Shown: piece after piece, positions 1 through 8,312 of the stretch
Position numbering within the stretch: the stretch's first letter is position 1
Layout of the letters: each line of letters starts with the position of its first letter
NCBI GenBank assembly: GCA_035633115.1
Contig: DASQFN010000114.1
Location: 1-64,000 of the forward strand
Direction: 5' to 3'
DNA length: 64,000 bases
Source of the DNA: Gemmatimonadaceae bacterium
GTDB taxonomy: Bacteria; Gemmatimonadota; Gemmatimonadetes; Gemmatimonadales; Gemmatimonadaceae
Translations under genes and position numbers: made by a program
The notes under the pieces: model-generated
What the model was told of the DNA's origin: nothing
The model's input: the letters and a program-made list of their open reading frames with translations, nothing else
Database searches by the model: none

Positions 1-269
1 GTGAAGCCAAAGTGCGACAGGTTGACGGCACCGTTCCCGTCGAGATCCTGTCCGAAGGTCGTGGTACCGCCCCCCGTGGCCTGCACACTGCGTGGCGCGG
101 CCGTTTTTTGGGCCATCGAGGCCCCCGGCCCCGGGGCAGCAACATCTGCTGGGCCACTCACATCGTTCATCCGCTCACACCCAGCCATGACCAAAAGCAG
201 CCCGAGTCCAGCCAATCGTGTGATCCGAATCCGGACGGCCGTGGCTGGTCGCCGCGTATGGTCGAACAT
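1..269 (-). CDS. Secreted lipoprotein, 3' part outside the window
   Basis: This gene is read leftwards from an ATG at 267-269 and runs off the window edge, so only about 89 residues are visible. The N-terminus is basic (several Arg), followed by a short hydrophobic stretch and a lipobox-like end, VMAGC, with the lipidated Cys near residue 31. The visible C-terminal part holds GQDLDGNGAVNLSHFGF, a short acidic Asp/Asn motif resembling calcium-binding dockerin-like loops. I do not recognise the family. The likely location is the outer membrane or cell surface. A structured leader resembling a c-di-GMP riboswitch lies about 110 bases upstream, which would fit regulation of a surface protein. The coding frame shows no stop over its visible length. 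Confidence 0.6.
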   Translation of the reverse strand, partial: MFDHTRRPATAVRIRITRLAGLGLLLVMAGCERMNDVSGPADVAAPGPGASMAQKTAAPRSVQATGGGTTTFGQDLDGNGAVNLSHFGF

Positions 270-377
270 GATTCGCTTCCTCCGTTCATCGATGGACGAC
301 GCCGTGCTCCCGCGCCGCTGGACGCTCGCGCGGGGCGTCCGGGGTGGACTTGGCCGCACCAAAGACGCGAATCGCCA

Positions 378-489
378 AGCGCACCTTTCGGTAGCTCGGC
401 GATCGTGCGGCCTTCGTGGCGTCAGCCTGCGGCGTCGGAGGAAGCGAGGACCCGTGGCTTTGCGACCCCGGCTTTGGCCGGGTGTGCTT
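378..489 (-). promoter_or_regulatory. Putative c-di-GMP-I (GEMM)-like riboswitch leader
   Basis: Read on the minus strand, this leader contains GTCGCAAAGCCACGGGTCC followed about 50 bases later by GAGCTACCGAAAGG. These closely resemble the conserved core of class I c-di-GMP riboswitches (GACGCAAAGCC-ACGGG ... GGTTGCCGAA). A short hairpin, CCCGGC-CAAA-GCCGGG, sits at its 5' side. The element precedes a secreted lipoprotein, a common target class for this riboswitch. The 5' helix carrying the GAAA tetraloop is not canonical here and the closing helix has a mismatch, so it may be a divergent or degenerate member. Confidence 0.45.
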
Positions 490-808
490 TTATCGATGGG
501 TGGTAGCGCCTGAGATACAGCGCGGTACGGGGGCTGTCAACAATTGCGGCGGCCCGCGGCAATGCTTGCGCGGAGCGACCCGAGAGAGCGGTTAGCGACC
601 GTTCCGTTCCGCAACGAGTTACGAAACAGCGTAAGGTAATTCAGCACCAAAGAGAACGGCGGAGTTATGCGGAGTTCAGGTACTAACCAGGTACCATCCA
701 GCTTGGCGAACGTCCGCGACTTCCCGAGTGATCTGGAGGGCATCACCAATCGGCAGCGGCCGCTCTCGACGGAGCCGGTCGCGCAGCGACTCGCCGAGTT
801 ACAACCAA
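490..808. other. Intergenic stretch without recognised gene
   Basis: Between the leader and tRNA-Phe both strands have only short open frames with no family resemblance. A small inverted repeat (GGTAC-N7-GTACC) is present near 680-700. I see no integrase, direct repeat of the tRNA 3' end or other attachment-site signal. Confidence 0.5.
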
Positions 809-881
<73 letters not shown>

Positions 882-1020
882 TGTACAACCCGCTACAAAA
901 ACCGGCTTCGCAATGTAGTAATGGCTGCGTGACGCTGGAACCCCTCACACGGCGTTCTCCACCGTCGTTACCGCTGCCTGCCAAATAAAGGCGGTATGAC
1001 TCCTGCGATGCAGGGTTTCC

Positions 1021-1149
1021 ATGAGCAAACTGCTTCGCGGCCTCGCTGCCGGTTATGGCGCAAAGAAGATGGGCGGTGGCTGCTTCAGCACCATTATCAT
1101 CTTCATCATCCTCTGGTGGCTCCTCGGCAACTTCGGAATTTTCCAGTAG
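1021..1149 (+). CDS. Small glycine-rich single-pass membrane protein (42 aa)
   Basis: A 43-codon frame starts with ATG at 1021 and ends with TAG at 1149. The product begins MSKLLRGLAAGYGAKKMGGG and continues with the hydrophobic segment STIIIFIILWWLLGNFGIF. It thus has a basic, Gly-rich N-terminus followed by one transmembrane helix ending in a Trp-Trp pair. I recall similar short proteins of unknown function in other bacteria, but cannot name a family. It is convergent with queF, 13 bases away. No strong ribosome binding site is visible. The amino-acid pattern makes chance unlikely. Confidence 0.65.
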   Translation: MSKLLRGLAAGYGAKKMGGGCFSTIIIFIILWWLLGNFGIFQ

Positions 1150-1162
1150 CCGATCGCCCTGG

Positions 1163-1555
1163 TTACCTCGAGCCGTGCGTGGCCGTGATCACCGACTTGA
1201 TCCCGCCGCGCACGTTGAAGTCGCCAACCACCTTCATCCACTTCGGCTTCGACGCCGCCACGAGATCGTCGAGTATCCGGTTCACCGCCCGCTCGTAGAA
1301 GATTCCCTCGTTCCTGAAGCTCCACAGATAGAACTTGAGACTCTTGAGCTCCACGCAAAGGTCTCCCGGCACGTAAGTGACTCGGATCGTCCCGAAGTCC
1401 GGAGCGCCACCCTTGAGTAGATCGAGATCGGACGCGTCACTCTCCACCCCACCTACCGGACAGAGCGATGTGAACTCGTCGCAGTCCATGTGGATCTCGT
1501 AATCCCGCTTCGCGTAAGGATTCGCGAAGGTCTCTAGCAGCTCCGGCTTCGGCAT
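1163..1555 (-). CDS. queF: NADPH-dependent 7-cyano-7-deazaguanine reductase QueF
   Basis: QueF reduces preQ0 to preQ1 in queuosine biosynthesis. The 130-residue protein belongs to the short, unimodular (B. subtilis-type) class of the tunnelling fold. The catalytic Cys lies in EFTSLCPVGG (Cys32), the family motif CVELKSLKFYLWSFRNEG binds NADPH, and the catalytic Asp lies in PDFGTI (Asp53). Normally only about seven residues separate this Cys from the Asp. Here they are 21 apart because of an insertion rich in Asp, Ser, Leu and Gly. The rest of the protein is ordinary (FNVRGGI near the C-terminus). It is the last gene of the leftward series starting at rhomboid/ddl. Confidence 0.93.
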   Translation of the reverse strand: MPKPELLETFANPYAKRDYEIHMDCDEFTSLCPVGGVESDASDLDLLKGGAPDFGTIRVTYVPGDLCVELKSLKFYLWSFRNEGIFYERAVNRILDDLVAASKPKWMKVVGDFNVRGGIKSVITATHGSR

Positions 1556-1597
1556 TCCGTAGAATGCACGAATCAGGGAGCGGGATCAATCAGCGCG

Positions 1598-2518
1598 TCA
1601 CGATCCGCGCAGCTTCCTCGACATGTCTTCCAGAATTCGGACTTCTTCGCTCGTCAGACTCTCGATCCCGTGCTTCGAGATCTTGTCGAGAACGACGTCC
1701 AGGCGCTCGGCCGATTGACGATTCGAATCCTCGGTGAGTGGCACCAGCGCCGATCGAGCTGGCCGGGCGACGACGGCATTGCTCTTTGCCACTACCTCGT
1801 CGACTTCACCCCTGTCGGAGCGCTGGCGATTTCTGGGTCGTACCTTGGGTACAGCTCGGAATGCGTCTTCCGGCTCATCCGGAACCGGCGATACCCACCG
1901 GCGGAAATTGTCGAGCCCGCCAAACGAAGACATCCGGAGATAGAGCCACCCGAACGCCAGGCCGCCGAGGTGCGAGAACCACGCTATCCCGGACCCTCCC
2001 GGAGTCGACGCTACACCCATCGCCAGGTTGATCAGGACCATCCAGACGACGAGCCAGCGCGTCTTCATCGGAATTACACCGAATAGATAGACCTCTTCGT
2101 CCGGCCATCTGAGAGCATACGCGAGCATGACGCCGCTCACTGCCGCGGATGCGCCAATCAGACTGGCCCTACCCTGCAGGAGCAGGTGCGCTACCGCGCC
2201 GCCGAGTCCGCACCACAGGTAGAAATAAGTGAACCCACGCGTGTTCCAGCTCTGCTCTACACGCGGTCCGAACATCCACAGCGCAAACATGTTGAACGCG
2301 AGGTGCCACAGCCCTGCGTGGACGAACATGTAGGTGACCGGCGTCCACCACACCGAGGTGAGACTGTCGGCCGAAAGACCAAGCGCGCGAAAGACAGCGT
2401 CGGACCGGAATAGAGTCAGCTGCAGGAAATACACACCGATATTCGCCGCGAGCAGCCATTGAACCGCTGGCGTCATTCTTGGCTGCTGCTGTTGCGAATC
2501 GTAAAGCGCGTCTGACAT
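1598..2518 (-). CDS. Rhomboid family intramembrane serine protease
   Basis: The 306-residue protein has six or so membrane segments between residues 20 and 195 and a soluble, charged C-terminal tail of about 110 residues. The rhomboid signature is visible. An HLAFNMFALW loop (around residue 72) corresponds to the conserved HxxxN region, the active-site serine is Ser124 in GASAAVSG, and the catalytic His is His183 in SHLGGLAFG. It would cleave transmembrane segments of other proteins; the substrate is unknown. The tail, rich in Arg and Glu and ending in ILEDMSRKLRGS, resembles the tails seen on other Gram-negative rhomboids. It lies 68 bases downstream of ddl. Confidence 0.9.
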   Translation of the reverse strand: MSDALYDSQQQQPRMTPAVQWLLAANIGVYFLQLTLFRSDAVFRALGLSADSLTSVWWTPVTYMFVHAGLWHLAFNMFALWMFGPRVEQSWNTRGFTYFYLWCGLGGAVAHLLLQGRASLIGASAAVSGVMLAYALRWPDEEVYLFGVIPMKTRWLVVWMVLINLAMGVASTPGGSGIAWFSHLGGLAFGWLYLRMSSFGGLDNFRRWVSPVPDEPEDAFRAVPKVRPRNRQRSDRGEVDEVVAKSNAVVARPARSALVPLTEDSNRQSAERLDVVLDKISKHGIESLTSEEVRILEDMSRKLRGS

Positions 2519-2586
2519 GCGAAAATCCCGGACCTGACTGAAAGAAAGCTCTGATTTCTATAACACGGACCGTGCCTGACTGTTCC

Positions 2587-3609
2587 TCACTTTCGCGCGA
2601 GGTTGACAATCTCCTCGCAAAGCTCGGCGAACGACATGCCGCTCGCCGCTGCACCCTGCGGAATCAGACTGAGCTCGGTCATCCCAGGCAACGTGTTCGC
2701 CTCGAGGCAGTAAAAATCACCGCCTCCGCTCATACTGCCATCATCGGAAGAAGCGAGCCGAAAATCAATCCGCGCACAGCCCCCTAGTTTGAGCGCCCGG
2801 AACGCCGCGAGCGCCTGTTGCTGGATTTTGGCGGTCTGCTCCGGTGACAGCTGTGCCGGAAATTCCTCTTCGGCCATTCCCGGAGTGTATTTGCATTCGT
2901 AGTCGTAGATCTCGTGCTTCGGCTTGATCTCGCCCACAGGGAAAACACGGTCTCCGAGGACCCCTACCGTCAGCTCTCTGCCGGGAATGAATTGCTCGAT
3001 CATCACCTCGTCATCGAACCGCCACGCCTCCGTCACCGCAGCGTCGAATTGACCTCGCTCCTTCACCACCGTGAGCCCCACCGTCGACCCCTGCTTTGAC
3101 GGTTTTACCACGACCGGGAAACCGAGCTCACACTCCACATCCTCGATCGAAGCCGGCGCCATCAGCCAATCCGGAGTCAGCACGCCCTCGGTCCGGAAAA
3201 GCTTCTTCGAGAGATCCTTGTCCATCGCCAGCGCACTCGCGAGGTGCCCACTCCCTGTATACCTGATATGTGCCATGTCGAGCAGCGCTTGCAGCGTACC
3301 GTCCTCACCCTGGCCCCCGTGCAGCGCGAGAAACACAACGTCTGCGCTCATCAGTTCCGGGTGACGCTCGAGCGCCGGCAGGAAGGATCCGCCAGTCGCT
3401 TCGGCAAGTGATTCCAGCGATGGCGGCTCTCTTCCCACGCTGCCTTCACTTAGCCCGCGCTCCGCATCGGCGCTGATCATGCCCTTGGATGGATCGAAGG
3501 CTGTTACATCGTGACCTCGGGAGCGCAGCGCCGCTGCAATCCTGAGCCCGCTGGCCAGCGACACGTTTCTCTCGGCTGAGGCGCCGCCCATAAGAACAGT
3601 GATCTTCAT
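2587..3609 (-). CDS. ddl: D-alanine--D-alanine ligase
   Basis: This ATP-grasp enzyme joins two D-Ala residues for the peptidoglycan pentapeptide. The 340-residue length is typical. The N-terminal signature VLMGGASAERNVSLASG, the HGGQGEDGT loop near residue 98, the ATP-grasp lid segment KPSKQGSTVGLTVV and the C-terminal metal/substrate motif EANTLPGMTELSL are all present. The ATG at 3609 gives MKITVLMGGAS, the usual N-terminus. It follows the PLP/CBS-domain gene by 13 bases and probably shares its transcript. Confidence 0.96.
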   Translation of the reverse strand: MKITVLMGGASAERNVSLASGLRIAAALRSRGHDVTAFDPSKGMISADAERGLSEGSVGREPPSLESLAEATGGSFLPALERHPELMSADVVFLALHGGQGEDGTLQALLDMAHIRYTGSGHLASALAMDKDLSKKLFRTEGVLTPDWLMAPASIEDVECELGFPVVVKPSKQGSTVGLTVVKERGQFDAAVTEAWRFDDEVMIEQFIPGRELTVGVLGDRVFPVGEIKPKHEIYDYECKYTPGMAEEEFPAQLSPEQTAKIQQQALAAFRALKLGGCARIDFRLASSDDGSMSGGGDFYCLEANTLPGMTELSLIPQGAAASGMSFAELCEEIVNLARK

Positions 3610-3622
3610 CGGGGGACAGAGC

Positions 3623-5026
3623 CTACCGTGACATCATGAAGCGGAGCATGTCGGAGCGGGTCACAATTCCCTGCACCGTTCCATTTTCACGAACTAGAAC
3701 CGCCGGATTCGACTTGGACAGCAGCTTGACCACACTGTCCACCGGCTGGTCGCTCGCAATCACGGGAAACGGCGATTCCATTACCTCGCTCACGGTGGCG
3801 TCGAGGAGCTTTGGATTCTCCAGGCTTTTCTGCGACAGCGACCAGTCGCTCACCGATCCCACGCAATTCGGTCCGTCCATCACTGGGAGTTGCGACACAT
3901 CATGGAGCGCCATCAAGCCAAGAGCCTGTCGCACGCTCGCTCCCGGCGCAACACTGACCACAGCGGGCGCATCCCGGTCGCTCTCCTTGCCGCCAAGCAC
4001 GTGGCTCAGCATGACGCGCGGCGAATCCAGCATCTGGTTCTCCCGCATCCATTCGTCGTTGTAGACCTTGGACAGATACCGCTCACCCGTGTCACAGAGC
4101 ACGGTGACGACGAATGCGTCCGGATCATCTATCTGCCGGGCGACGTTGAGCGCCACGTGTGTTATCAACCCCGACGACCCTCCCACAAAAAGCCCCTCCT
4201 CACGTGTCAGGCGTCGCGCCATTGCAAACGAATCCTTGTCGCTTACCGTCTGGAAGTCGTCGATCAGGCTCATGTCCAGCGTTCCCGGAATCTTGTCCTG
4301 TCCGATTCCCTCCACCTTGTACGGTACGCCCTCGTTGAGGCGCGTTCCGTTGGAGCGCCAGTGATCCGCCAGTATCGAGCCAACCGGATCGCCGGCGATC
4401 ACCTTGATTTGAGGATTCTTCTCCTTCAGGTAGCGCCCGACTCCGGTGATTGTGCCGCCGGTTCCGGCCCCCGCGACAAAATGTGTTATGCGACCACTGG
4501 TCTGTTCCCATAACTCTGGACCGGTGACGTCGTAATGCGCCTCGGGATTTGCCTGGTTGTAAAACTGATCCGCGAGAATCGCGTTCGGTGTCTCGCTCGC
4601 TATCCGCTTCGCCATCATCACGTAGCTGTCCGGATGATCGGGAGGCACGGCCGTCGGCGTGACGATCACCTCAGCGCCAAAGGCTTTCAGGAGGCGAACC
4701 TTTTCCTGCGACATCTTGTCTGGCATCGTGAAGATGCACTTGTAGCCTCGAAGAGCGGCCGCTATCGCGAGAGCTACTCCAGTATTCCCGCTAGTGCCTT
4801 CGACGATCGTTCCACCAGGCTGGAGCGTGCCATCCCGCTCGGCTTTCTCGATGATCGGTACCGCGATCCGATCTTTCACCGAGCCGCCCGGATTGAAAAA
4901 CTCCGCCTTGGCGTACACTGGCGTCCGCAGTCCACGCGTCACCGAGTTGAGGCGGATCAACGGCGTCCACCCGATGGTGTCGATGACGCTCTCGTAAGGA
5001 TGCCGGTTTCGCTCGACCGGCGGCAT
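3623..5026 (-). CDS. PLP-dependent cystathionine beta-synthase-like enzyme with CBS pair
   Basis: The 467-residue protein has a fold-type II PLP core (residues about 10-330) and two C-terminal CBS domains (about 345-467). The PLP lysine is Lys51 in FNPGGSVKDRIA, the substrate loop is EGTSGNTGVALA, and the phosphate-binding glycine loop is GAGTGGTITG. The architecture matches bacterial cystathionine beta-synthase, which condenses homocysteine with serine. An O-acetylserine sulfhydrylase activity cannot be excluded from sequence alone. The CBS pair suggests adenosyl-ligand control. Its start overlaps the last base of the stop of the upstream TonB-like gene. Confidence 0.88.
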   Translation of the reverse strand: MPPVERNRHPYESVIDTIGWTPLIRLNSVTRGLRTPVYAKAEFFNPGGSVKDRIAVPIIEKAERDGTLQPGGTIVEGTSGNTGVALAIAAALRGYKCIFTMPDKMSQEKVRLLKAFGAEVIVTPTAVPPDHPDSYVMMAKRIASETPNAILADQFYNQANPEAHYDVTGPELWEQTSGRITHFVAGAGTGGTITGVGRYLKEKNPQIKVIAGDPVGSILADHWRSNGTRLNEGVPYKVEGIGQDKIPGTLDMSLIDDFQTVSDKDSFAMARRLTREEGLFVGGSSGLITHVALNVARQIDDPDAFVVTVLCDTGERYLSKVYNDEWMRENQMLDSPRVMLSHVLGGKESDRDAPAVVSVAPGASVRQALGLMALHDVSQLPVMDGPNCVGSVSDWSLSQKSLENPKLLDATVSEVMESPFPVIASDQPVDSVVKLLSKSNPAVLVRENGTVQGIVTRSDMLRFMMSR

Positions 5027-5652
5027 CAGCCTTTCTTCTTCGTCGTTGTTTTCTTCGGTGCAGCCTTCTTGGTCGTGGTCTTCTTTGTTGGCGTGCTCGC
5101 CTTTTTCGCCGATGACGCCTTAGGGGCAGATTTGACTGCGGTATCCGTGCGCGCCGCAGTTGTACTCACCGGAGCTGCGACGGGGGCTGTCGAGGGTGAA
5201 GCCGGAGTAATCGATATCCCCGGCTTCTTGAGGATGGTATCGCCCGGGAGTGGTGGTGCCCCGGGATGCCTGAAGTACACGGGAAAAAGAATCGAGACCG
5301 GAACAGCTTCGCCGCGGGTCTTTGCTGGAATGAACCGCAGCTCGCTCGATCCCCTGACCGCCGCCGAGTCAAGCGACGGGAAAGTCGAGCTTTCCGCAAC
5401 GTGGGTCGACTCGGCAACCACCTGCCCTTCCTTGTCGATGAACACCCTTAGAGTCACGTTCGCTTGAACCTTCTTTGCATAGAGGGCGGCGGGATACCTG
5501 AAAGGCAGGTCTTTGTTGAGCATGACAGGCAGCACGTCAGGTCTCGCTCCGACACCCGAGAACGGCTCGTCCGATTCCTCGCCTCTGTTACAGCCTGTCG
5601 AGGCCAGAACGCCAAGCAGTAACGCCGCACCGACCGCGTACTTCATCGACAT
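5026..5652 (-). CDS. TonB C-terminal-domain lipoprotein with Lys-rich tail
   Basis: The 208-residue protein opens with a signal peptide ending in LASTGC (Cys21), so it is probably lipidated. Residues about 45-130 look like a TonB C-terminal domain: PFRYPAALYAKKVQANVTLR, then FIDKEGQVV and a late RFIPAK motif. Unlike TonB, the tail after the domain is long and low-complexity, first Pro/Ala/Thr-rich and then almost entirely Lys/Thr/Ala. Such a cationic tail could bind nucleic acid, polyphosphate or cell wall; this is inference. It sits 9 bases downstream of mutS and overlaps the next gene by one base. Confidence 0.72.
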   Translation of the reverse strand: MSMKYAVGAALLLGVLASTGCNRGEESDEPFSGVGARPDVLPVMLNKDLPFRYPAALYAKKVQANVTLRVFIDKEGQVVAESTHVAESSTFPSLDSAAVRGSSELRFIPAKTRGEAVPVSILFPVYFRHPGAPPLPGDTILKKPGISITPASPSTAPVAAPVSTTAARTDTAVKSAPKASSAKKASTPTKKTTTKKAAPKKTTTKKKG

Positions 5653-5661
5653 CGCCGTAAT

Positions 5662-8310
5662 CTACGACTGCCTTGCACGCGTCACGAGGCGATCGAGAAT
5701 TGCCAGTGCATCTATCGGCTTCATTTCGTCCGGCTTCAGATCCTTGAGCTCCTCGATTATCGGGTGCGGCAGCGATCCGAACAGCGGCAGCTGCTCTCCG
5801 GCCTTGGGCTCCTTCCGTTTCCCCGGACTGCCACTCGTCACACCCTCTTTCGTTCCTCCCAGTGCGGTTACGATCTGCGCCCCCTCGAACAGACTGAGCA
5901 ATGCCCTCGCGCGGTGCAGGATCTCCTCTGGAAGTCCCGCCAGGCGCCCGACCTCGATTCCATAGGAGCGGTCAGCCCCACCTGGTACAAGCCGATGCAG
6001 GAATAGCACCCGCCCCTCCACCTCACGCACCTGGACACTATAGTTACAAGCTGCTACTAATTCGTCGGTGAGCTGCGTCAGCTCATGGTAGTGCGTTGCG
6101 AACACTGTCTTGCAGCCGACTTTGTCGTGCAGATACTCGCTCACCGACCACGCAATCGATACTCCGTCGTACGTCGAGGTGCCGCGCCCTATCTCATCGA
6201 GCAGGACAAGACTGGACCGCGTCGCCGTATGGAGAATTGCGCTCGTCTCCGACATCTCCACCATGAAGGTGGATTGTCCGCGAACGAGGTTGTCGCTTGC
6301 CCCCACACGCGTGAACAGCCTGTCCACTACCCCGATTTTCGCCCGCGAAGCGGGAACGAAGGATCCGATCTGTGCCAGCAGAACGATCAACCCGACTTGA
6401 CGCAGGATCGTCGACTTTCCCGCCATGTTCGGCCCGGTCAGGATGATCATCCGCGCAGTCTCGATCAGGCGCACGTCGTTGGGAATAAACTTCTCCCGCT
6501 GCATCATCCGCTCGACGACCGGGTGGCGGCCGGCAACTATCTCCAGATCGAACCCGTCGGTCATCTCTGGTCGAACGTACCCTTCCCGCTCGGCGACTTC
6601 GGCCAGGGTGGCAAGTACGTCGAGCTCGGCAATCAGGCGCGCGACACACTGTAGTCGCCCCACCTGGATCCCAATTCGCCGGCGGAGCGCCTCGAACACC
6701 TCACGTTCGCGCTCCTCGATTCTTTCGGCGGCCGTTAGAACCTTCTCTTCGAACTCCTTCAGAGCCGGCGTGACATATCTCTCCGCTCCGGTGAGTGTCT
6801 GCCGTCGCTGATAATCCGCCGGCACCAGGTGCGCATTGGTGTTGGTGACTTCAATGAAATATCCGAACACACGATTGTAGCCGACCTTCAGCGAGTTGAT
6901 GCCTGTCCTGGACCGTTCTTCCATTTGAATCCGCGCAATCCCGTCCTTTCCTCCGTCACGCAGGGTCCGCCATTCGTCCAGCTGAGCGTCAACGCCTGTC
7001 CGAATGCTTGGCTCGTCGCCAAGTGTCAGCGGAGGCCGGTCGACCAGTATCTTCGTGATGTCGTCGCCGAGGTCGGCGCATGCATCCCACTGGCTCATCA
7101 GTGCAGTGAGTGGATTCCCCGACTCAGCGCCATCCTGCGCTGCCAGCTGCTTCAGTACCGTTTCGACCGTCGGCAATCGTTCGATCGAGTCACCGAGTGC
7201 TCTGAGCTCTCGCGGCGTCGCCCGCGCAGACGCCGTTTTGCTGGCGAGCCGTTCCACGTCGCGAACACCGTCCAGAGCACTTCTCATTGCCTCGCGGACA
7301 ATCGGGTCGGCCGCCAGCAGGCCTACGGCGTCGAGCCGCGCCTCGATTGCTGTGCGGCTGGTCAACGGTGCAAGCAGCCATTGGCGCAGAAGCCTCGAGC
7401 CCATCGGGGTGAGCGTGCGATCGAGAACGCCGAGAAGCGTTCCTTCGTTGCCTCCTCCCCGCAGTGATTCCACGAGCTCAAGATTCCGGCGTGTCATTTC
7501 GTCAAGGGGCATCGTGCCGCCAGGCCGTTCCACCCTGGGCCAGGTCAGATGCGGGATTCCGCCCGGCTGCAGCTCATGCAGATAGCGCATCAGCACTCCC
7601 GCGGCCGCGACCGCGGGACCATCGGACTCGGTGATGCCAATTCCCTCGATGGAAGCGACGTTGAACTGGCGTGTCAGCTCCGCTGCCGCAAGTCCGACAT
7701 CGAACTCCCACGGCTCACGCTCCGTCACCAGGGCGCCTTCTTCGCGGCTGTGCTGCGTCAGTCTGGCCGGAGTCGATTCCCGCGCAACCAGAATTTCACG
7801 AGGCGTCAGACGCGACAATGCCGCATCGGCGTCGCCGGCAGACGTCATGATGAGCCTGAGCTCGCCTGTGGTCACGTCTACAGCCGCGATGCCCACTGAG
7901 TCGCCTGCAGAATGGATCGCGCACAGGAAATTGTTGCGTGATCCATCGAGCATATCGTCGGCGTATGCAGCACCTGGCGTGACCGTCTCGATCACTTCAC
8001 GCCGAACAATGCCTTTCGCAAACTTTGGATCTTCGGTCTGCTCGCAGATCGAGACTTTGAAGCCTTGTTGAACGAGGCGGCGCAGATACTCACCCGCCGC
8101 TTTCACCGGAACTCCCGCGAGAGGAACTTCGGCAGACCCTCCGTTGTTCCGCGAGGTAAGCGTCAGCCCGAGAGCACGGGATGCTACTTCAGCATCCTCG
8201 TAGAACATCTCGTAGAAGTCACCCATTCGGAAGAACAGAATTGCGTCCTGGTGCCGGGCTTTTATTTCCCGGTACTGCTGCATCAACGGAGTTGATGAAG
8301 CGCGGCTCAC
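5662..8310 (-). CDS. mutS: DNA mismatch repair protein MutS
   Basis: MutS recognises base mismatches and small loops and recruits MutL. At 882 residues it has the normal MutS1 length. The N-terminal mismatch-reading motif FFRMGDFYEMFYEDA (Phe-x-Glu) is near residue 27. The ATPase domain has Walker A GPNMAGKSTILRQ near residue 625, Walker B LVLLDEIGRGTSTYDG and the following ATHYHELT. The start gives MSRASSTPLMQQYREIKARH, the usual N-terminus. It is followed 9 bases later by the TonB-like lipoprotein and preceded by the SPOR-domain gene by 2 bases. Confidence 0.97.
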   Translation of the reverse strand: MSRASSTPLMQQYREIKARHQDAILFFRMGDFYEMFYEDAEVASRALGLTLTSRNNGGSAEVPLAGVPVKAAGEYLRRLVQQGFKVSICEQTEDPKFAKGIVRREVIETVTPGAAYADDMLDGSRNNFLCAIHSAGDSVGIAAVDVTTGELRLIMTSAGDADAALSRLTPREILVARESTPARLTQHSREEGALVTEREPWEFDVGLAAAELTRQFNVASIEGIGITESDGPAVAAAGVLMRYLHELQPGGIPHLTWPRVERPGGTMPLDEMTRRNLELVESLRGGGNEGTLLGVLDRTLTPMGSRLLRQWLLAPLTSRTAIEARLDAVGLLAADPIVREAMRSALDGVRDVERLASKTASARATPRELRALGDSIERLPTVETVLKQLAAQDGAESGNPLTALMSQWDACADLGDDITKILVDRPPLTLGDEPSIRTGVDAQLDEWRTLRDGGKDGIARIQMEERSRTGINSLKVGYNRVFGYFIEVTNTNAHLVPADYQRRQTLTGAERYVTPALKEFEEKVLTAAERIEEREREVFEALRRRIGIQVGRLQCVARLIAELDVLATLAEVAEREGYVRPEMTDGFDLEIVAGRHPVVERMMQREKFIPNDVRLIETARMIILTGPNMAGKSTILRQVGLIVLLAQIGSFVPASRAKIGVVDRLFTRVGASDNLVRGQSTFMVEMSETSAILHTATRSSLVLLDEIGRGTSTYDGVSIAWSVSEYLHDKVGCKTVFATHYHELTQLTDELVAACNYSVQVREVEGRVLFLHRLVPGGADRSYGIEVGRLAGLPEEILHRARALLSLFEGAQIVTALGGTKEGVTSGSPGKRKEPKAGEQLPLFGSLPHPIIEELKDLKPDEMKPIDALAILDRLVTRARQS

Positions 8311-8312
8311 CG

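Noticed and set aside
1-513. Long plus-strand open frames at the left edge (170 and 164 codons)
   Set aside because: They lie antisense to the lipoprotein and the structured leader, lack family motifs and have shadow-like composition.
4535-5467. 310-codon plus-strand frame with a Phe/Val-rich, membrane-like block
   Set aside because: The hydrophobic block is the antisense reading of the Lys-rich tail of the TonB-like lipoprotein, and the frame also covers the PLP/CBS gene.
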